A stretch of 34,210 nucleotides of DNA from Ophiocordyceps camponoti-saundersi (nom. inval.) (lineage: Eukaryota; Ascomycota; Sordariomycetes; Hypocreales; Ophiocordycipitaceae). Every line of letters starts with the position of its first letter. The first letter of the stretch is position 1. The position numbers were made by a program, and so were the translations under genes. This document shows positions 1-9,240 of the stretch, in pieces. The stretch covers positions 1 to 34,210 of the forward strand of contig PDHQ01000338.1 in NCBI GenBank assembly GCA_003339415.1, written 5' to 3'. Below the pieces are notes generated by a model that was given only the letters and a program-made list of their open reading frames with translations, was not told where the DNA came from and did not search any database.

Positions 1-127
1 AAAATATAAAAATATAAAAATATAAAAATATAAAAATATAAAAATATAAAAATATAAAAATATAAAAATATAAAAATATAAAAATATAAAAATATAAAAA
101 TATAAAAATATAAAAATATAAAAATAT
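1..127. repeat. 8-bp AT tandem array (AAAATATA)n
   Basis: About 16 near-perfect head-to-tail copies of AAAATATA run from the first base of the window to about 127, then decay into ordinary AT-rich sequence. The array lies about 50 bases beyond the stop codon of the acireductone dioxygenase gene. It may continue beyond the left edge. Confidence 0.9.
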
Positions 128-176
128 TTACTTTTTAGAATATAAATAATATGCTAAATAGTAAATATATAATATT

Positions 177-810
177 TTATTTATTTTTATTATAACTTTG
201 AATATATAACCGTCGTGTGGTATTGTTATCTATATCAGGACATCTATTTAGAGCTGTCCACTTAGGCTTATCCTTGAAAAGCCTCATTGCATGGACAAAC
301 TGATTTTGTGATTAGCTGCCTAAGTTAGATTTGACATGAATTTGTGAGAGCTCACGTTCGAGTTATCCGTTGTAAAACGGTGGTAAATGCCAGCAGGAAG
401 GATTAAGAGATCATCCTTTTCAAGCATTACCCGCATCCAGACGTCATCTTGCCCGCGGACATCAAAGTATCCTCTTCCTCCCCTAATGTAGCGTATCTCC
501 TCGTCTTCGTGCAGGTGCTCTTCAAAGAAAGTCTTAACCTTCTCCTCATATACGGCACCCATCGCTTGCGGGGAAACCATTATCTCATCTCGATTCTTGT
601 AGCCCCGCGCTGCGGCGAGATCGTCGACGTCGCTTAAACTTGGGCAATGGAAGTATCGCACGCCGACTTGTGATAGATCCTCGATAGTTACTATGCGGCC
701 TGAATCATGAGGAAGACGCTGATCGCCCTATGCAAAAATAAATAGATGCATAATCCATAATAAGATTAAAGACAACTCACTGGAATATTATCGTATATAT
801 ATGCTTTCAT
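177..810 (-). CDS. ADI1: Acireductone dioxygenase (methionine salvage), 3 exons
   Basis: Metal-dependent cupin enzyme that oxidises acireductone to the keto-acid precursor of methionine in the methionine salvage pathway; cytosolic or nuclear in fungi. Exons are 810-781, 727-356 and 299-177. Introns are 728-780 (GTGAGT...TAG) and 300-355 (GTGAGC...CAG), both phase 0. The model gives 174 residues, near the family's usual 180. Exon 1 begins MKAYIYDN, the expected N-terminus. All metal ligands are present: His81, His83 and Glu87 in HLHEDEE, and His126 in GIYHRF. Exon 3 restores the conserved AMRLF and PKW motifs. A single-ORF reading that stops at 320 misses both ends. The last dozen residues ([12 protein letters not shown]) are rich in Asn, Lys and Tyr and look degraded by RIP. 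It is divergent from NDUFS5. Confidence 0.95.
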
Positions 811-1154
811 ATTAAGCGATCGGTAATTATTTGCTGCTGAACTTCTTTTACCTCTTTCGAGACATATATAGTAAAGGCTTTGGAAGCGGGGACAGAGCGG
901 ATGTTTTAATACAAGATAGGTGGATACCTAGTATGCGTTATATACACATATACCTATATACCTACACACAAGTACGGATTCTATAAACCTATATATAGTA
1001 TGCTATACTAGATGAGAAGGCAGGTACGAATATATACCTATGCCTTAGGGGTTTATATAAATTTAAAGTATAAATAGATAATAAACTATATTTTTTATTA
1101 AGTTTCTATTTTACTTTAAATAATTTATTTTAAACTTATATACTTTAAAGTATT
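811..1154. promoter_or_regulatory. Upstream region of the dioxygenase gene
   Basis: Non-coding sequence between the dioxygenase start codon and the 17-bp minisatellite. It is moderately AT-rich and keeps CA and TG dinucleotides, so it is not fully RIP-mutated up to about 1050. It contains runs of ATATA and CCTATATA. I see no ORF and no confident binding site. It must hold the core promoter of the minus-strand dioxygenase. Confidence 0.5.
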
Positions 1155-1715
1155 TTATAATTAAAATTACTATATAATTAAAATTATTATATAATAGAAA
1201 TTATTATATAATTAAAACTATTATATAATTAAAATTATTATATAATTAAAATTATTATATAATTAAAATTATTATATAATTAAAATTATTATATAATTAA
1301 AATTATTATATAATTAAAATTATTATATAATTAAAATTATTATATAATTAAAACTATTATATAATTAAAATTATTATATAATTAAAATAATTATATAATT
1401 AAAATTATTATATAATTAAAATTATTATATAATTAAAATTATTATATAATTAAAATTATTATATAATTAAAATTATTATATAATTATAGCTATTATATAA
1501 TTAAAACTATTATATAATAAAAACTATTATATAATAAAAACAATTATATAGTAAAAACTATTATATAGTAAAAACTATTATATAATAAAAACTATTATAT
1601 AATAAAAACTATTATATAATAAAAACTATTATATAATAAAAACTATTATATAATTAAAACTATTATATAATTAAAACTATTATATAATTAAAACTATTAT
1701 ATAATTAAGATTATT
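1155..1715. repeat. 17-bp AT minisatellite, about 33 copies
   Basis: Head-to-tail array of a 17-base unit, typically AAAATTATTATATAATT, with a second class of units carrying AAAACT or AAAAACT in place of AAAATT near the right end. Each unit contains the perfect 10-bp palindrome ATTATATAAT. The array fills most of the space between two divergent genes. Variant units cluster in the right half (about 1500-1700), which suggests local unit-by-unit amplification. Confidence 0.92.
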
Positions 1716-2041
1716 ATATATTAATTTTTAAAATATTATTAATCTTTACTTATAAGATTTATAATTATAAGCTATATAATATCTAATTACTTAATTATTT
1801 ATAAAAACTATAACTTTTTATTAAGTAGAAAATATATTAAAAATTTAAAAATTACTTATATTTGTAAAATAATAGTAAGTAATTAATACTAATATAAATA
1901 GAAATTTTTACTATTTTTACTATTTTTTTCAAACTCATTTGTTTCTTCGTAGTGTTTTATCTGTCTTTATGCATGTTAGCTATCTGAGGATAGCCTCACG
2001 ACACCCAGAACACTCAGCATCAACCAGCGCTATTATAAACA
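1716..2041. promoter_or_regulatory. AT-rich leader and promoter of the NDUFS5 homologue
   Basis: Up to about 1930 the sequence is AT-only in character, then it switches abruptly to normal composition about 110 bases before the NDUFS5 start codon. The normal stretch (1931-2041) probably holds the transcription start and 5' untranslated region. No TATA box stands out against the AT background. Confidence 0.45.
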
Positions 2042-2477
2042 ATGGCTTCCGGATTTGGGATGCATGGCGGTTCGTACTCCCAGGTCAGAACCTGTGTTTA
2101 AAGGTTGCTTCATTATCTAAACTCTTGCAACCCGCAGGCCCCGGGCGCTGCTTTCCTTTCTGGCAAGATGTTCTGGCATGCTACGTCGTGAACACCTCAC
2201 CGGAAGACGACTCTGGAAAGAAGAAATGTGCTTTACCGTTAGAAGACTACTACGAGTGCTTGCATCACAAGAAAGAGGTCAGTCAGATATGTGTTTTCAT
2301 AGTTACCCCGCTTTCCGCAAACAATCAGTTCTGATAAAGTATGCTATGGTTATGTAGTATAACAAAACTTTAGCAATGCAAGCAGTTCTGAAAGGGGCCA
2401 CACCAGCTACGTCTAATAACACTGAACCGCATACCAAGGGTATTACAAGTTTAGGTTTATTTAACCAGAGAAAATAA
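2042..2477 (+). CDS. NDUFS5: NADH:ubiquinone oxidoreductase 15-kDa-type subunit (NDUFS5), 3 exons
   Basis: Small accessory subunit of mitochondrial complex I, on the intermembrane-space side. Exons are 2042-2069, 2138-2277 and 2358-2477. Introns are 2070-2137 (GTTCGT...CAG, CTAAAC branch-like site) and 2278-2357 (GTCAGT...TAG, CTGAT branch-like site). The model gives 95 residues. It begins MASGFGMHGG and carries the twin CX9C signature: Cys-FPFWQDVLA-Cys and Cys-ALPLEDYYE-Cys, the fold imported through the Mia40 disulfide relay. An upstream in-frame ATG at 1939 only extends an unspliced frame and lacks the conserved N-terminus. A second donor at 2084 breaks the phase, so 2070 is preferred. 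Exon 3 (YNKTLAMQAV...GLFNQRK) matches the family C-terminus loosely and runs straight into RIP-type DNA. Confidence 0.93.
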
Positions 2478-2478
2478 A
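2473..2478 (+). terminator. AATAAA possible polyadenylation signal overlapping the stop codon
   Basis: The hexamer AATAAA spans the NDUFS5 stop codon (TAA at 2475-2477). Downstream DNA is RIP-mutated, so the usual 3' elements cannot be separated from AT background. The motif could be fortuitous. Confidence 0.3.
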
Positions 2479-3040
2479 ATATAAAAAAATATATAAGGGT
2501 TTATTAAGTTTAAATAATTTACTTAATATTTTTTTACCCTAGACTTTAATTATTTTAATTTTAGTAAATATTTTATTATTATTAGTTTTAATTATATTTA
2601 AATTATAAATAAATTATTACTTTAAAAATATATTATAATATATTTTTTATTTTCTAAATATTATTTTTTCTAAATACTTTATATATATAATATATATTCC
2701 TTTTATAATTAAGTTTTCTAAATAATATATAAAAGATTATAAAGAAAAATAAACTTATAATATTTATTTTTATTATAATTAAATTTATAAACTTATTTAA
2801 GATTAAATTATATCTTTAAACTTTATAAATTATAATAGTTAAGTAATTATAAAGTTATATTATAGTTTTATAAAAAATTTTTTAAGAATTAATACTTATA
2901 AATAAACAACTACGTAAGAAATAAATTATTTTACTTTAATATTTTCTGAAAAAGAATATTATACTTTCTTTTTTTAAAAAAGGTTATTAGCACCTTAAGG
3001 TAGCTTTTCTACTTACAAATACTAATATAAAAAATTTATA
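2479..3040. other. RIP-mutated AT block, no gene
   Basis: Very AT-rich sequence, almost free of CA and TG, between the NDUFS5 and Hsp88 genes. I recognise no protein remnant or terminal repeat, so the ancestral element is unknown. Edges with normal DNA are sharp, near 2480 and 3045. Confidence 0.7.
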
Positions 3041-3531
3041 GATAAACTAGTCATAGAGTACCCGCTACGCTTGGTTCCACTTGACTTTCCGATCCCGACA
3101 GAAACCCCCTCCTAGGCTTATAACCTACCTACCTAGTCAGCGCTGCCGGCCCTATTGCCCAGGGCCTGGCCTTGCCATGCAGACTTTGGCACAGTTCTTA
3201 CCAGTACCATCAGAAATATATATTATCACAGTCATCAGGCGATGCCCTTCGTACGGCTCTATACCTCAAGCTTGAGTAGGTAGGGTTGAGAGCATGGGTC
3301 GCTTTTAAGACCTCCCCAGTAGTCCACCTAGCTAGCATCTACGTCTGGAGCATAATTGCATGAGTAGTATTCAAGCGTTCAGAGATCCTTATCATGCAGA
3401 TGCACTCTACTCGAAGTTATTCTTTCGAAAGCACTTCGCACATCAAAAAAAGTACCATCATGATATATTCTATACTTACTAGCGACTGCGGGTACTACTT
3501 ATCCCTTCAAATTTCGGTTGGAAAACCACTA
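3041..3531. other. Normal-composition non-coding DNA downstream of hsp88
   Basis: CA, TG and GC content return to ordinary values. Short ORFs here have no recognisable protein character. The part next to 3531 should be the 3' untranslated region of the minus-strand Hsp88 gene. The 14-mer ACCTACCTACCTAG at 3123-3136 recurs at 6581-6594 on the other side of the gene. Confidence 0.6.
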
Positions 3532-6083
3532 TCACTTCAGGCCACCGGCTTCATCTACCTTGAGCTCCTCCAACATTTCCTGATCGCCTCCACCTTGATC
3601 CGCTGTTCTGTCAACCTCCGTAGCCTTGCGAGCTTCGTCCTCCGCAGCCTTCTGAGCAGCTGTAGCCTTTTCTGCATCAATCCTTTCTTGGACAGCCTGC
3701 CTCTCAGCCTCGACATGTTCAAAGTGTCGCTGAACGATGGGCCCGGCCATGGCACGTAGCTCTTCTAATTTCGCAACGTAGACACCTTTCGACGCGTCGT
3801 CTCCCTCATCGTAAAGCCAATCCTGGAAACAGTAGTGTTAATAGTGAGGAAAAAAACGAGACGACAATGCACTGAAAAATGCATAGGCATTCAACTAGTA
3901 AACGCACCTCCGCAGCTTCAAGCCTTTCCCTGATTGTGGATTTCTCCTCGTCACTGGCGAATTCGGCGAATTGGTCGTCAAGCTTGGCACGGAGGTCGTA
4001 TATGTAAGTCTCCAATTCGTTCTTTTTGTCTTCCGTATCCGCCACGAGTTTATCCTCCATCACCATAGCACTCTCTTTCTCCGTGAAAGTAAGTTTGGTA
4101 GAGTTGTCGAGTGAGGATGTACCACTGGCAATGGGCAGGTCGCCCTTGCGAATCTGCTTCTTCACCTTTCGCGTCTTCCTCGGCGCTTCATCCTTATTGT
4201 CGGTGTCCATGGCCTTGAAGATGAAATCAGTATTTACTTCACGAAATGCACACCACCGTAGCAGTACGCAGTCCCTTGTCAAGTTGCTGACTTTCGGCGC
4301 TTGGCATCGGTACTTACGTCAGGATCCTTCTTATCGTCTTCGCTCTTAATCTCCTCGTCTTTCACAACTTCTTCCACTTCTTGGTCCTCCACGTAGTAAC
4401 CACTTTCAACATTGAGGATACCATGGATGTTCACACGGGCTTTGAGCTTGCAAATCATAAAGTCATCCTGGCCCTCAGCCTTGACGCCCTTGACGGAAAA
4501 GCGTCCTATCCAAGAATCCTGCTTCCCAGGAAGATCCTCGGGGTGGGCGAATCGAGCTTCGAGATCAAACGGCTGCTTGCGATAAAACGTCAGAATCTTG
4601 GTGGACGGCAGAACATTGCCTTTGTTAAACACGGTTAGACTCGTGTCCTCATCTGGAATGTCGGGAGCTTTCTCCCAAGTGAAGTCAATGGGGTAGCTGA
4701 TGATATCCTGAACGGAAAAATCGCGGACTCGGAACACAGGGGAAAGAATGGCGCAGCTAAAAGCGCAGCCTCGGGCAACGGCTTCATCTGCGTTCATGGT
4801 GAAAGAGAGGGGTTTTCCGAAAAAGGCTTGGATACGGTCCTTAAGAGCGGGTACTCGAGAGCCTCCACCGACAACTTCCACAATGTCAATGTCTTCCTTG
4901 GAGAGCTTGGCCTGAGCAAGAGCTTGCTCAAGCGGGACATGTGTGCGGTTCAAAATTGGCTCTATCATTGCCTCGAAATCTTGGCGGGTCACCATGGCGG
5001 ATGCATCGATATCGTTCATAAGGGATTCTATGTTGACAGGAGATTGTTGATTAGCAGATAAGATCTTTTTCGTCTTTTCCGCAGCCGCAATAGTACGAGC
5101 CATTGCCCGGCCGTGCGTGTATATGTCGACTTTGTATTTGACTTTGAATTCCTTGGCCAGGTGATCAACGAGAGCTTTGTCGAAGTCTCGACCACCGAAA
5201 TTTCGGTCCCAGGCAGTGGCCTTGACGGAAAGCTCGCCCTTCCTGAATTCAATGACAGAGCACGTGTAGTTGCTGTGCCCGACGTCCACGAAACAAACGC
5301 GGCGAGGTCGCTCCTCGGGACCCGGAAGGTCAAGCTTGGTGATGCCCCATCCAAGGGCAGCGGCTGTGTTGTCATTCATGAGGCGGAGAAGCTTTAGGCC
5401 GGCAATTTCCGCGGCGTCAAGCAAGGCTCGGCGATGAATGTCGGTAAACCACGGAGGGACACTCATACAGAGATCTGATACGGGTAACTTGAGCTCATTT
5501 GCTGCAGTTTGCTTGATTTTGCTCAAGAACATGGCAACCAGCTGAGTCGACGTGAATCTCTCCTTAGAGCCCAGGTAGGATACCTCGGCACCAACTTGGC
5601 CATGAACGTCAACGAGCGTTGCCGTGACGTATTGCTGTTCTATCTGAACGTCTGGATCATTGAGCGTGCGGCCGGCGAGACGCTTCAGACAACCGACAGT
5701 ATTCTTGAGATTAGAAATCTCCTGCGTCTTGGCAGCCTCGCCAACGTAACGCGACTTAGGTCCGAATCCAACGAGGGATCTGTTGCCACATAACCAGTCA
5801 GCCAAAATGCACGACCAGGAGCTATTCAGAGCGAAATAGTTCGCGCACATACGGAGTCGATCTGTTGGATACTTCATTGGTGACCTGCAAAAGATGAGTA
5901 TACGCCGCGAAACAAGTGATGAATCAAGAGGATACATGCCACATCAACACCGCGATTTCGTGCAACAGCCACTACTGTTTTGAGAGTTCCGAGATCGACA
6001 CCTGTAGTGCACTGTCTGTCAGATACCTTATGCGTCGCAAAGAACGTGAGAAATCAATGGCTGTACGTGCCCACGACACTCAT
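3532..6083 (-). CDS. hsp88: Hsp110-family chaperone/nucleotide-exchange factor (Hsp88/Sse1 type), 6 exons
   Basis: Cytosolic Hsp110: releases ADP from Hsp70 and holds unfolded clients. Exons are 6083-6071, 6001-5940, 5884-5853, 5779-4318, 4213-3908 and 3822-3532. The spliced length is 2166 bases, 721 residues. The ATPase domain is about residues 1-378 (MSVVGVDLG at the start, NDNTAAALGWG at 171-181, VGGGSR at 339-344, MNADEAVARGCA at 364-375). Next come the beta substrate-binding domain to about 500, an Asp/Glu/Lys acidic loop at about 501-523, and a long alpha-helical lid rich in Glu, Lys and Ala (545-721). Length and order fit fungal Sse1/Hsp88, not canonical Hsp70; there is no EEVD tail. 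Introns 3 to 5 have GT donors. Introns 1 and 2 appear to use GC donors (6070 and 5939). A GT donor at 5942 is possible for intron 2 but deletes one conserved residue. No frame damage seen. Confidence 0.96.
5885..5939 (-). other. hsp88 intron 2, probable GC-AG intron
   Basis: Donor GCATGT and acceptor TTGCAG. Using it gives RGVDVVTNEVSNRST, the length seen in Hsp110 proteins. The alternative donor GTGGCA, three bases upstream at 5942, keeps the frame but drops one residue from this conserved segment. Confidence 0.6.
6002..6070 (-). other. hsp88 intron 1, apparent GC-AG intron
   Basis: The intron reads GCACGT at its 5' end and CTACAG at its 3' end, with CTGAC about 20 bases before the acceptor as branch site. 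Only this junction joins ATG AGT GTC GTG G to GT GTC GAT in phase and gives the conserved MSVVGVDLG. The nearby GT donor at GTACAG is out of phase with every usable acceptor. Confidence 0.75.
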
Positions 6084-6620
6084 CTTTTTCCTTCTGTCGG
6101 TGTGTTCCCTGAGCAAATCTCAAGCCTATGAGTTGTGCAGGCCTTGGAACGATAGGGGAGCAACGGAGGGGAGGCTGATGCAGGACAATCGGTCGGATGC
6201 CGTCGGACTAGGATGCAGGATGGCAATAACCTGTGGCCAATATCGAGCAACCTGTCGTATTAAAGATTGTCGAGGTGAACAGAAGACCTTGCTCAGTAGA
6301 GCTATTATGAGATCGATAAATTCCAGGTCGCCGTAGGCAATACCGATGGCGGCAATCTAAAGGAGGTATCTGTAGGCAGAGTAAAACAGGTAAACTTCGC
6401 GTGCAAAGGTTGTCTCTATTATACCAGCACGGCGGCAATAAGGAAAATTTTCTATAGATACTCGGGGTAGCGTATAGATAAGTCAGCAGGCCCTTTCAAG
6501 GGTCATGTGATAGTCTCAGCCACACACGGCCCACGTAGATTAAGAAAGCCACACTCCTAGCACTGTACTCTCCACTGCCGACCTACCTACCTAGGTGTCG
6601 GACTTAGAGGAGGCGTGCGG
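6084..6620. promoter_or_regulatory. hsp88 upstream region with two STRE-like AGGGG sites
   Basis: Normal-composition DNA up to a sharp change to AT-rich sequence near 6630. AGGGG pentamers, the core of the fungal stress response element, occur at 6154-6158 and 6167-6171, about 70 to 90 bases before the start codon. I found no clean alternating GAA/TTC heat-shock element. ORFs in this interval look like chance frames. Confidence 0.35.
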
Positions 6621-6789
6621 ATTATATTAAATAATATGCTTACCCCGTCAAAACGGAGGGAATTATCGTTATCTTTATATAAGTAATAAAAACTATCTAT
6701 ATTAGCCTCTTAAGCTAAAATACCTTTATAAATAAGCTTATATTCCTATATCTTATATATTACCCTAAATATAGCCTCTTTAAAACCCC

Positions 6790-7095
6790 TTTCCTAATAA
6801 GAATTCTATTTCCTAAGCTATATATTATACGCTAGCACTTATAAGAATTTCCCCTAAATATTTTATAATAATTTCTAAAAATCTCTAACTATACTTATAT
6901 AATTTCTAGAAACCGTATCTTAAAATTACTTAGAAAGACTTTAGGAGAAATTACTAAAAAATATAATTATTTCTTTACTAAAATTTTACTATACCCTCTC
7001 TTATCTTTATTAATATATACCCTTATATATTTTACTAAGATTTCGCTTATAAAAGTTTTTTTCTTTTTTTTCTTTTCTTAGCTTAGAATTTTTAT
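6790..7095. repeat. Left arm of a long terminal inverted repeat
   Basis: This arm is the reverse complement, with many RIP-type transitions, of 7550-7751 and, outside the Gypsy insertion, of about 14247-14345. Shared landmarks include TTTCGCTTATAA followed by a T/C-rich run, and the outer part AGAAATTATTATAAAATATTT. The outer edge is blurred by mutation, so the left boundary is approximate. Confidence 0.8.
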
Positions 7096-7549
7096 TTATA
7101 ATATTTATAATATTTATATTTTTATTTATTTTATATATTTATAAGCTATAATATTATTTTAAGCTTATTTTTTATTAATAAATAATTAAAAAATATATAT
7201 TTTATATTTATATTTTTATATAAGATAAAAAATATTTTATATATAATTAAAATTATAATTAGTTTTAAAATATATATTTAAAGTTTTTAACTTATCTTTT
7301 AAATAATTAAAAAAAATTATTTTAAAAATATTAAACTTTATAATAAAGGAAAATTTTAATAAAAACTAAATTATAATTATTATTACCTTTTTATAATCTA
7401 TAGCTAATATAATTATATTATAAAAATAATATATATAAATAATATAATTATAAGTAAAAATTTTAAAATTTTAAAATTAATTAATTTTAAGAAAATTAAA
7501 ACTTATTATAGCTTTATTATATTAAGTATATAATAATATTATTATTATA

Positions 7550-7751
7550 AATAAAGATTTTAAGCTAAGGAGAAAAGAAGGAAAAAAGAGAAAAACTCTT
7601 ATAAGCGAAATCTTAATAAAATATATAAGGGCATATATTAGTAAATATAAAAAAAAGTATAAGAAAATCCTAATAAAAAAGTAACTATATTTCCTAATAA
7701 TTTCCCTTAAAGTCTTTTTAAATAATTTTATAATAAGGTTCCTAAAAGTTA
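7550..7751. repeat. Inner part of the right TIR arm
   Basis: Reverse complement of about 6893-7095. It ends exactly where the left LTR of the Gypsy element begins. Its missing outer part is found on the far side of that element. Confidence 0.82.
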
Positions 7752-7756
7752 TATAA
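7752..7756. other. Target-site duplication TATAA, left copy
   Basis: TATAA precedes the left LTR and recurs at 14242-14246 after the right LTR. The uninterrupted opposite TIR arm has ATTATATAAGTATAG at this point, which supports a single TATAA before insertion. Because the LTR ends also contain TATA, the boundary is uncertain by 2 to 3 bases. Confidence 0.65.
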
Positions 7757-7942
7757 TATAAGGGTTCGGCCTCTAGGCTATTTATAAGGAGGTAACTCTA
7801 TTATTTAGAATAACTATAAAGAATTATAGAAAAGGGGTCGTAACGCCTAATAAGGGTAGGCGATCTGCGCGCGCGCCGCGCGCGGAAATAACTAATTACC
7901 CTATATAACTTAGCTATTTAAGCATAGCCCGAATCCCTTATA
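7757..7942 (-). repeat. Gypsy element 1, 3' LTR (186 bp)
   Basis: Begins TATAAGGGTTCGG and ends CCGAATCCCTTATA, an inverted terminal pair consistent with ancestral TG...CA ends converted to TA by RIP. It matches 14056-14241 at the same length, and the differences seen are mostly C/T or G/A. The interior side reads, on the minus strand, as a purine-rich tract GGGCGGCGGGG, as expected just before a 3' LTR. It contains the CG-only run at 7867-7885. Confidence 0.88.
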
Positions 7943-8162
7943 TACCCCGCCGCCCTAGGAAAATAAAAGTTCTATCCCTAGCGGGGGTATAAGTTAAAAT
8001 AAAATAAAAATTCCTTTACGCGTTCCCCTTCTTTTCTTTTCTTTTTCTATATATTACCTATTTTAAAAATATTAACCTTATCGTTATTATATTATCGCCG
8101 CGCCGCCTCCTTACGTTATTTTTTTTTTATTAGTATATTACTTTATTTATTATCTTACTAAT

Positions 8163-9240
8163 ATATTAACCGCGCCTTTAATACTAACTCGCGCTATAGG
8201 GGAGTATATTATATAAGGAAATAGCGATAATAAAAACGCTACGCTGCCGATAAAGGTATTATATATATATACGCCTTACTTTAATAATTTTATAAATAAG
8301 GGTATAGCTAAATATATCCGCGGCCGGGTAGCGGCTTATTAAGCGTATTATTCGTAATATAAAAGGTATTTTTAGGAAAGGCACCTCTTTGCCGGGGATA
8401 TATATTTTTAGTAAGCTACCTATAATTTATAAAATATAGCCGCTAATAATAAAGCTATTTAAGAGCCCGCTTACGCTTATAAAAATAATATTTTTAGCTA
8501 TTATATTATCTTAACGCTTACTTTTTAAGCTTACGCTAACTATTTTAAGATATAGCTTAATATTATATAACTTACCCCTTACGCTATTACCGATATTTTT
8601 ACGTTCCCGTTACCTAAGCTATTTAGCTTTAATACTCTTATCCTTTTTAATAATAATATTATCCTTACGCTTATATTATTAATATATTACTATAATATAA
8701 GCGGCGCTATAGCGTAATACTAATAATACTAAGCTTAGTAATAAGGGTAGGTTATTACTAGCCTTAACGCGTTCGCTTCTTATTATAAAAAGTCCTTATA
8801 ATAGTAAAAGTAAACTTAGTAAGATATTCTCGCCTTATAGCGGGAGGAGGCGGCTACCCGGGCTAAGAATCGATAATATTAATTTAAAGCTAATTATAAT
8901 ATTTATATAGCCTTTACTAACCTCGCTGCCTTATTATCGCCGCCCCGCGCTCCTTATCGCGCCTTAGCTAGGTAAAATTAGCCGCTATAATTACTATCGC
9001 TTATAGCTAAAAGTTATAGTTACTTATATAGTATATTAGTATCTAAGCTTAATATACTCCCGCGTAGCTATAATAGTTTAAGCTAGGCGTAGTTAGCTAA
9101 TAATATCGAGGAGGAAGAAAAGTAATAAAATACGCTAAATACGCTATAATAGTAAAAAGAAAAATAAGGATAAGAGGGGGGTAGGGTATAACGGGCTAGA
9201 AGGAATTTACTAAAAAGGAGGGGGAATTTACTTAATTATT
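8163..9240 (+). pseudogene. Antisense Gln/Glu-rich ORF remnant inside Gypsy element 1
   Basis: One plus-strand frame reads for about 360 codons with interruptions of the TAA/TAG type only, as expected if CAA/CAG codons were hit by RIP. Visible segments are KYIRGRVAAY (8310-8339), then a charged coiled-coil-like segment with DILALQREEAATRAKNR near 8825-8875, LSPPRAPYRALA near 8936, and IEEEEK near 9107. It converges tail-to-tail with the minus-strand pol frame, which ends near 9200. A counterpart with the same Gln-rich core occurs in element 2. I do not recognise the protein. A structural or gag-like role is possible but unproven. The minus-strand frames over this interval look much less protein-like. 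Confidence 0.55.

Noticed and set aside
1155..1715. CRISPR-like array
   Set aside because: The 17-bp units are contiguous without spacers, the genome is a fungus, and the array is a plain minisatellite.
2084..2137. Alternative first intron of NDUFS5 with donor GTCAGA
   Set aside because: It leaves exon 2 out of phase; the donor at 2070 gives both the right phase and the conserved GGPGRCFPFW junction.
3081..3275. Plus-strand ORF of 64 codons
   Set aside because: Pro/Arg-rich chance frame in 3' intergenic DNA; no splice-site pattern or homology recognised.
3394..3759. Plus-strand ORF of 121 codons opposite the hsp88 3' exon
   Set aside because: It overlaps exon 6 of hsp88 on the other strand, has no conserved motif, and its composition follows the antisense of a Glu/Ala-rich helix. 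The ORFs at 4026-4349, 4381-4638, 4828-5061, 5113-5397 and 5509-5793 are antisense shadows of the same gene.
6208..6438. Minus-strand ORF of 76 codons upstream of hsp88
   Set aside because: Cys/Arg-rich with no family character; it lies in the presumed promoter. The plus-strand ORFs at 5916-6131 and 5980-6336 overlap hsp88 exons and introns and are equally unconvincing.
6430..6460. Heat-shock element near GGAAAATTTTC
   Set aside because: The GAA and TTC blocks do not have the two-base spacing of a true element, so I did not call it.
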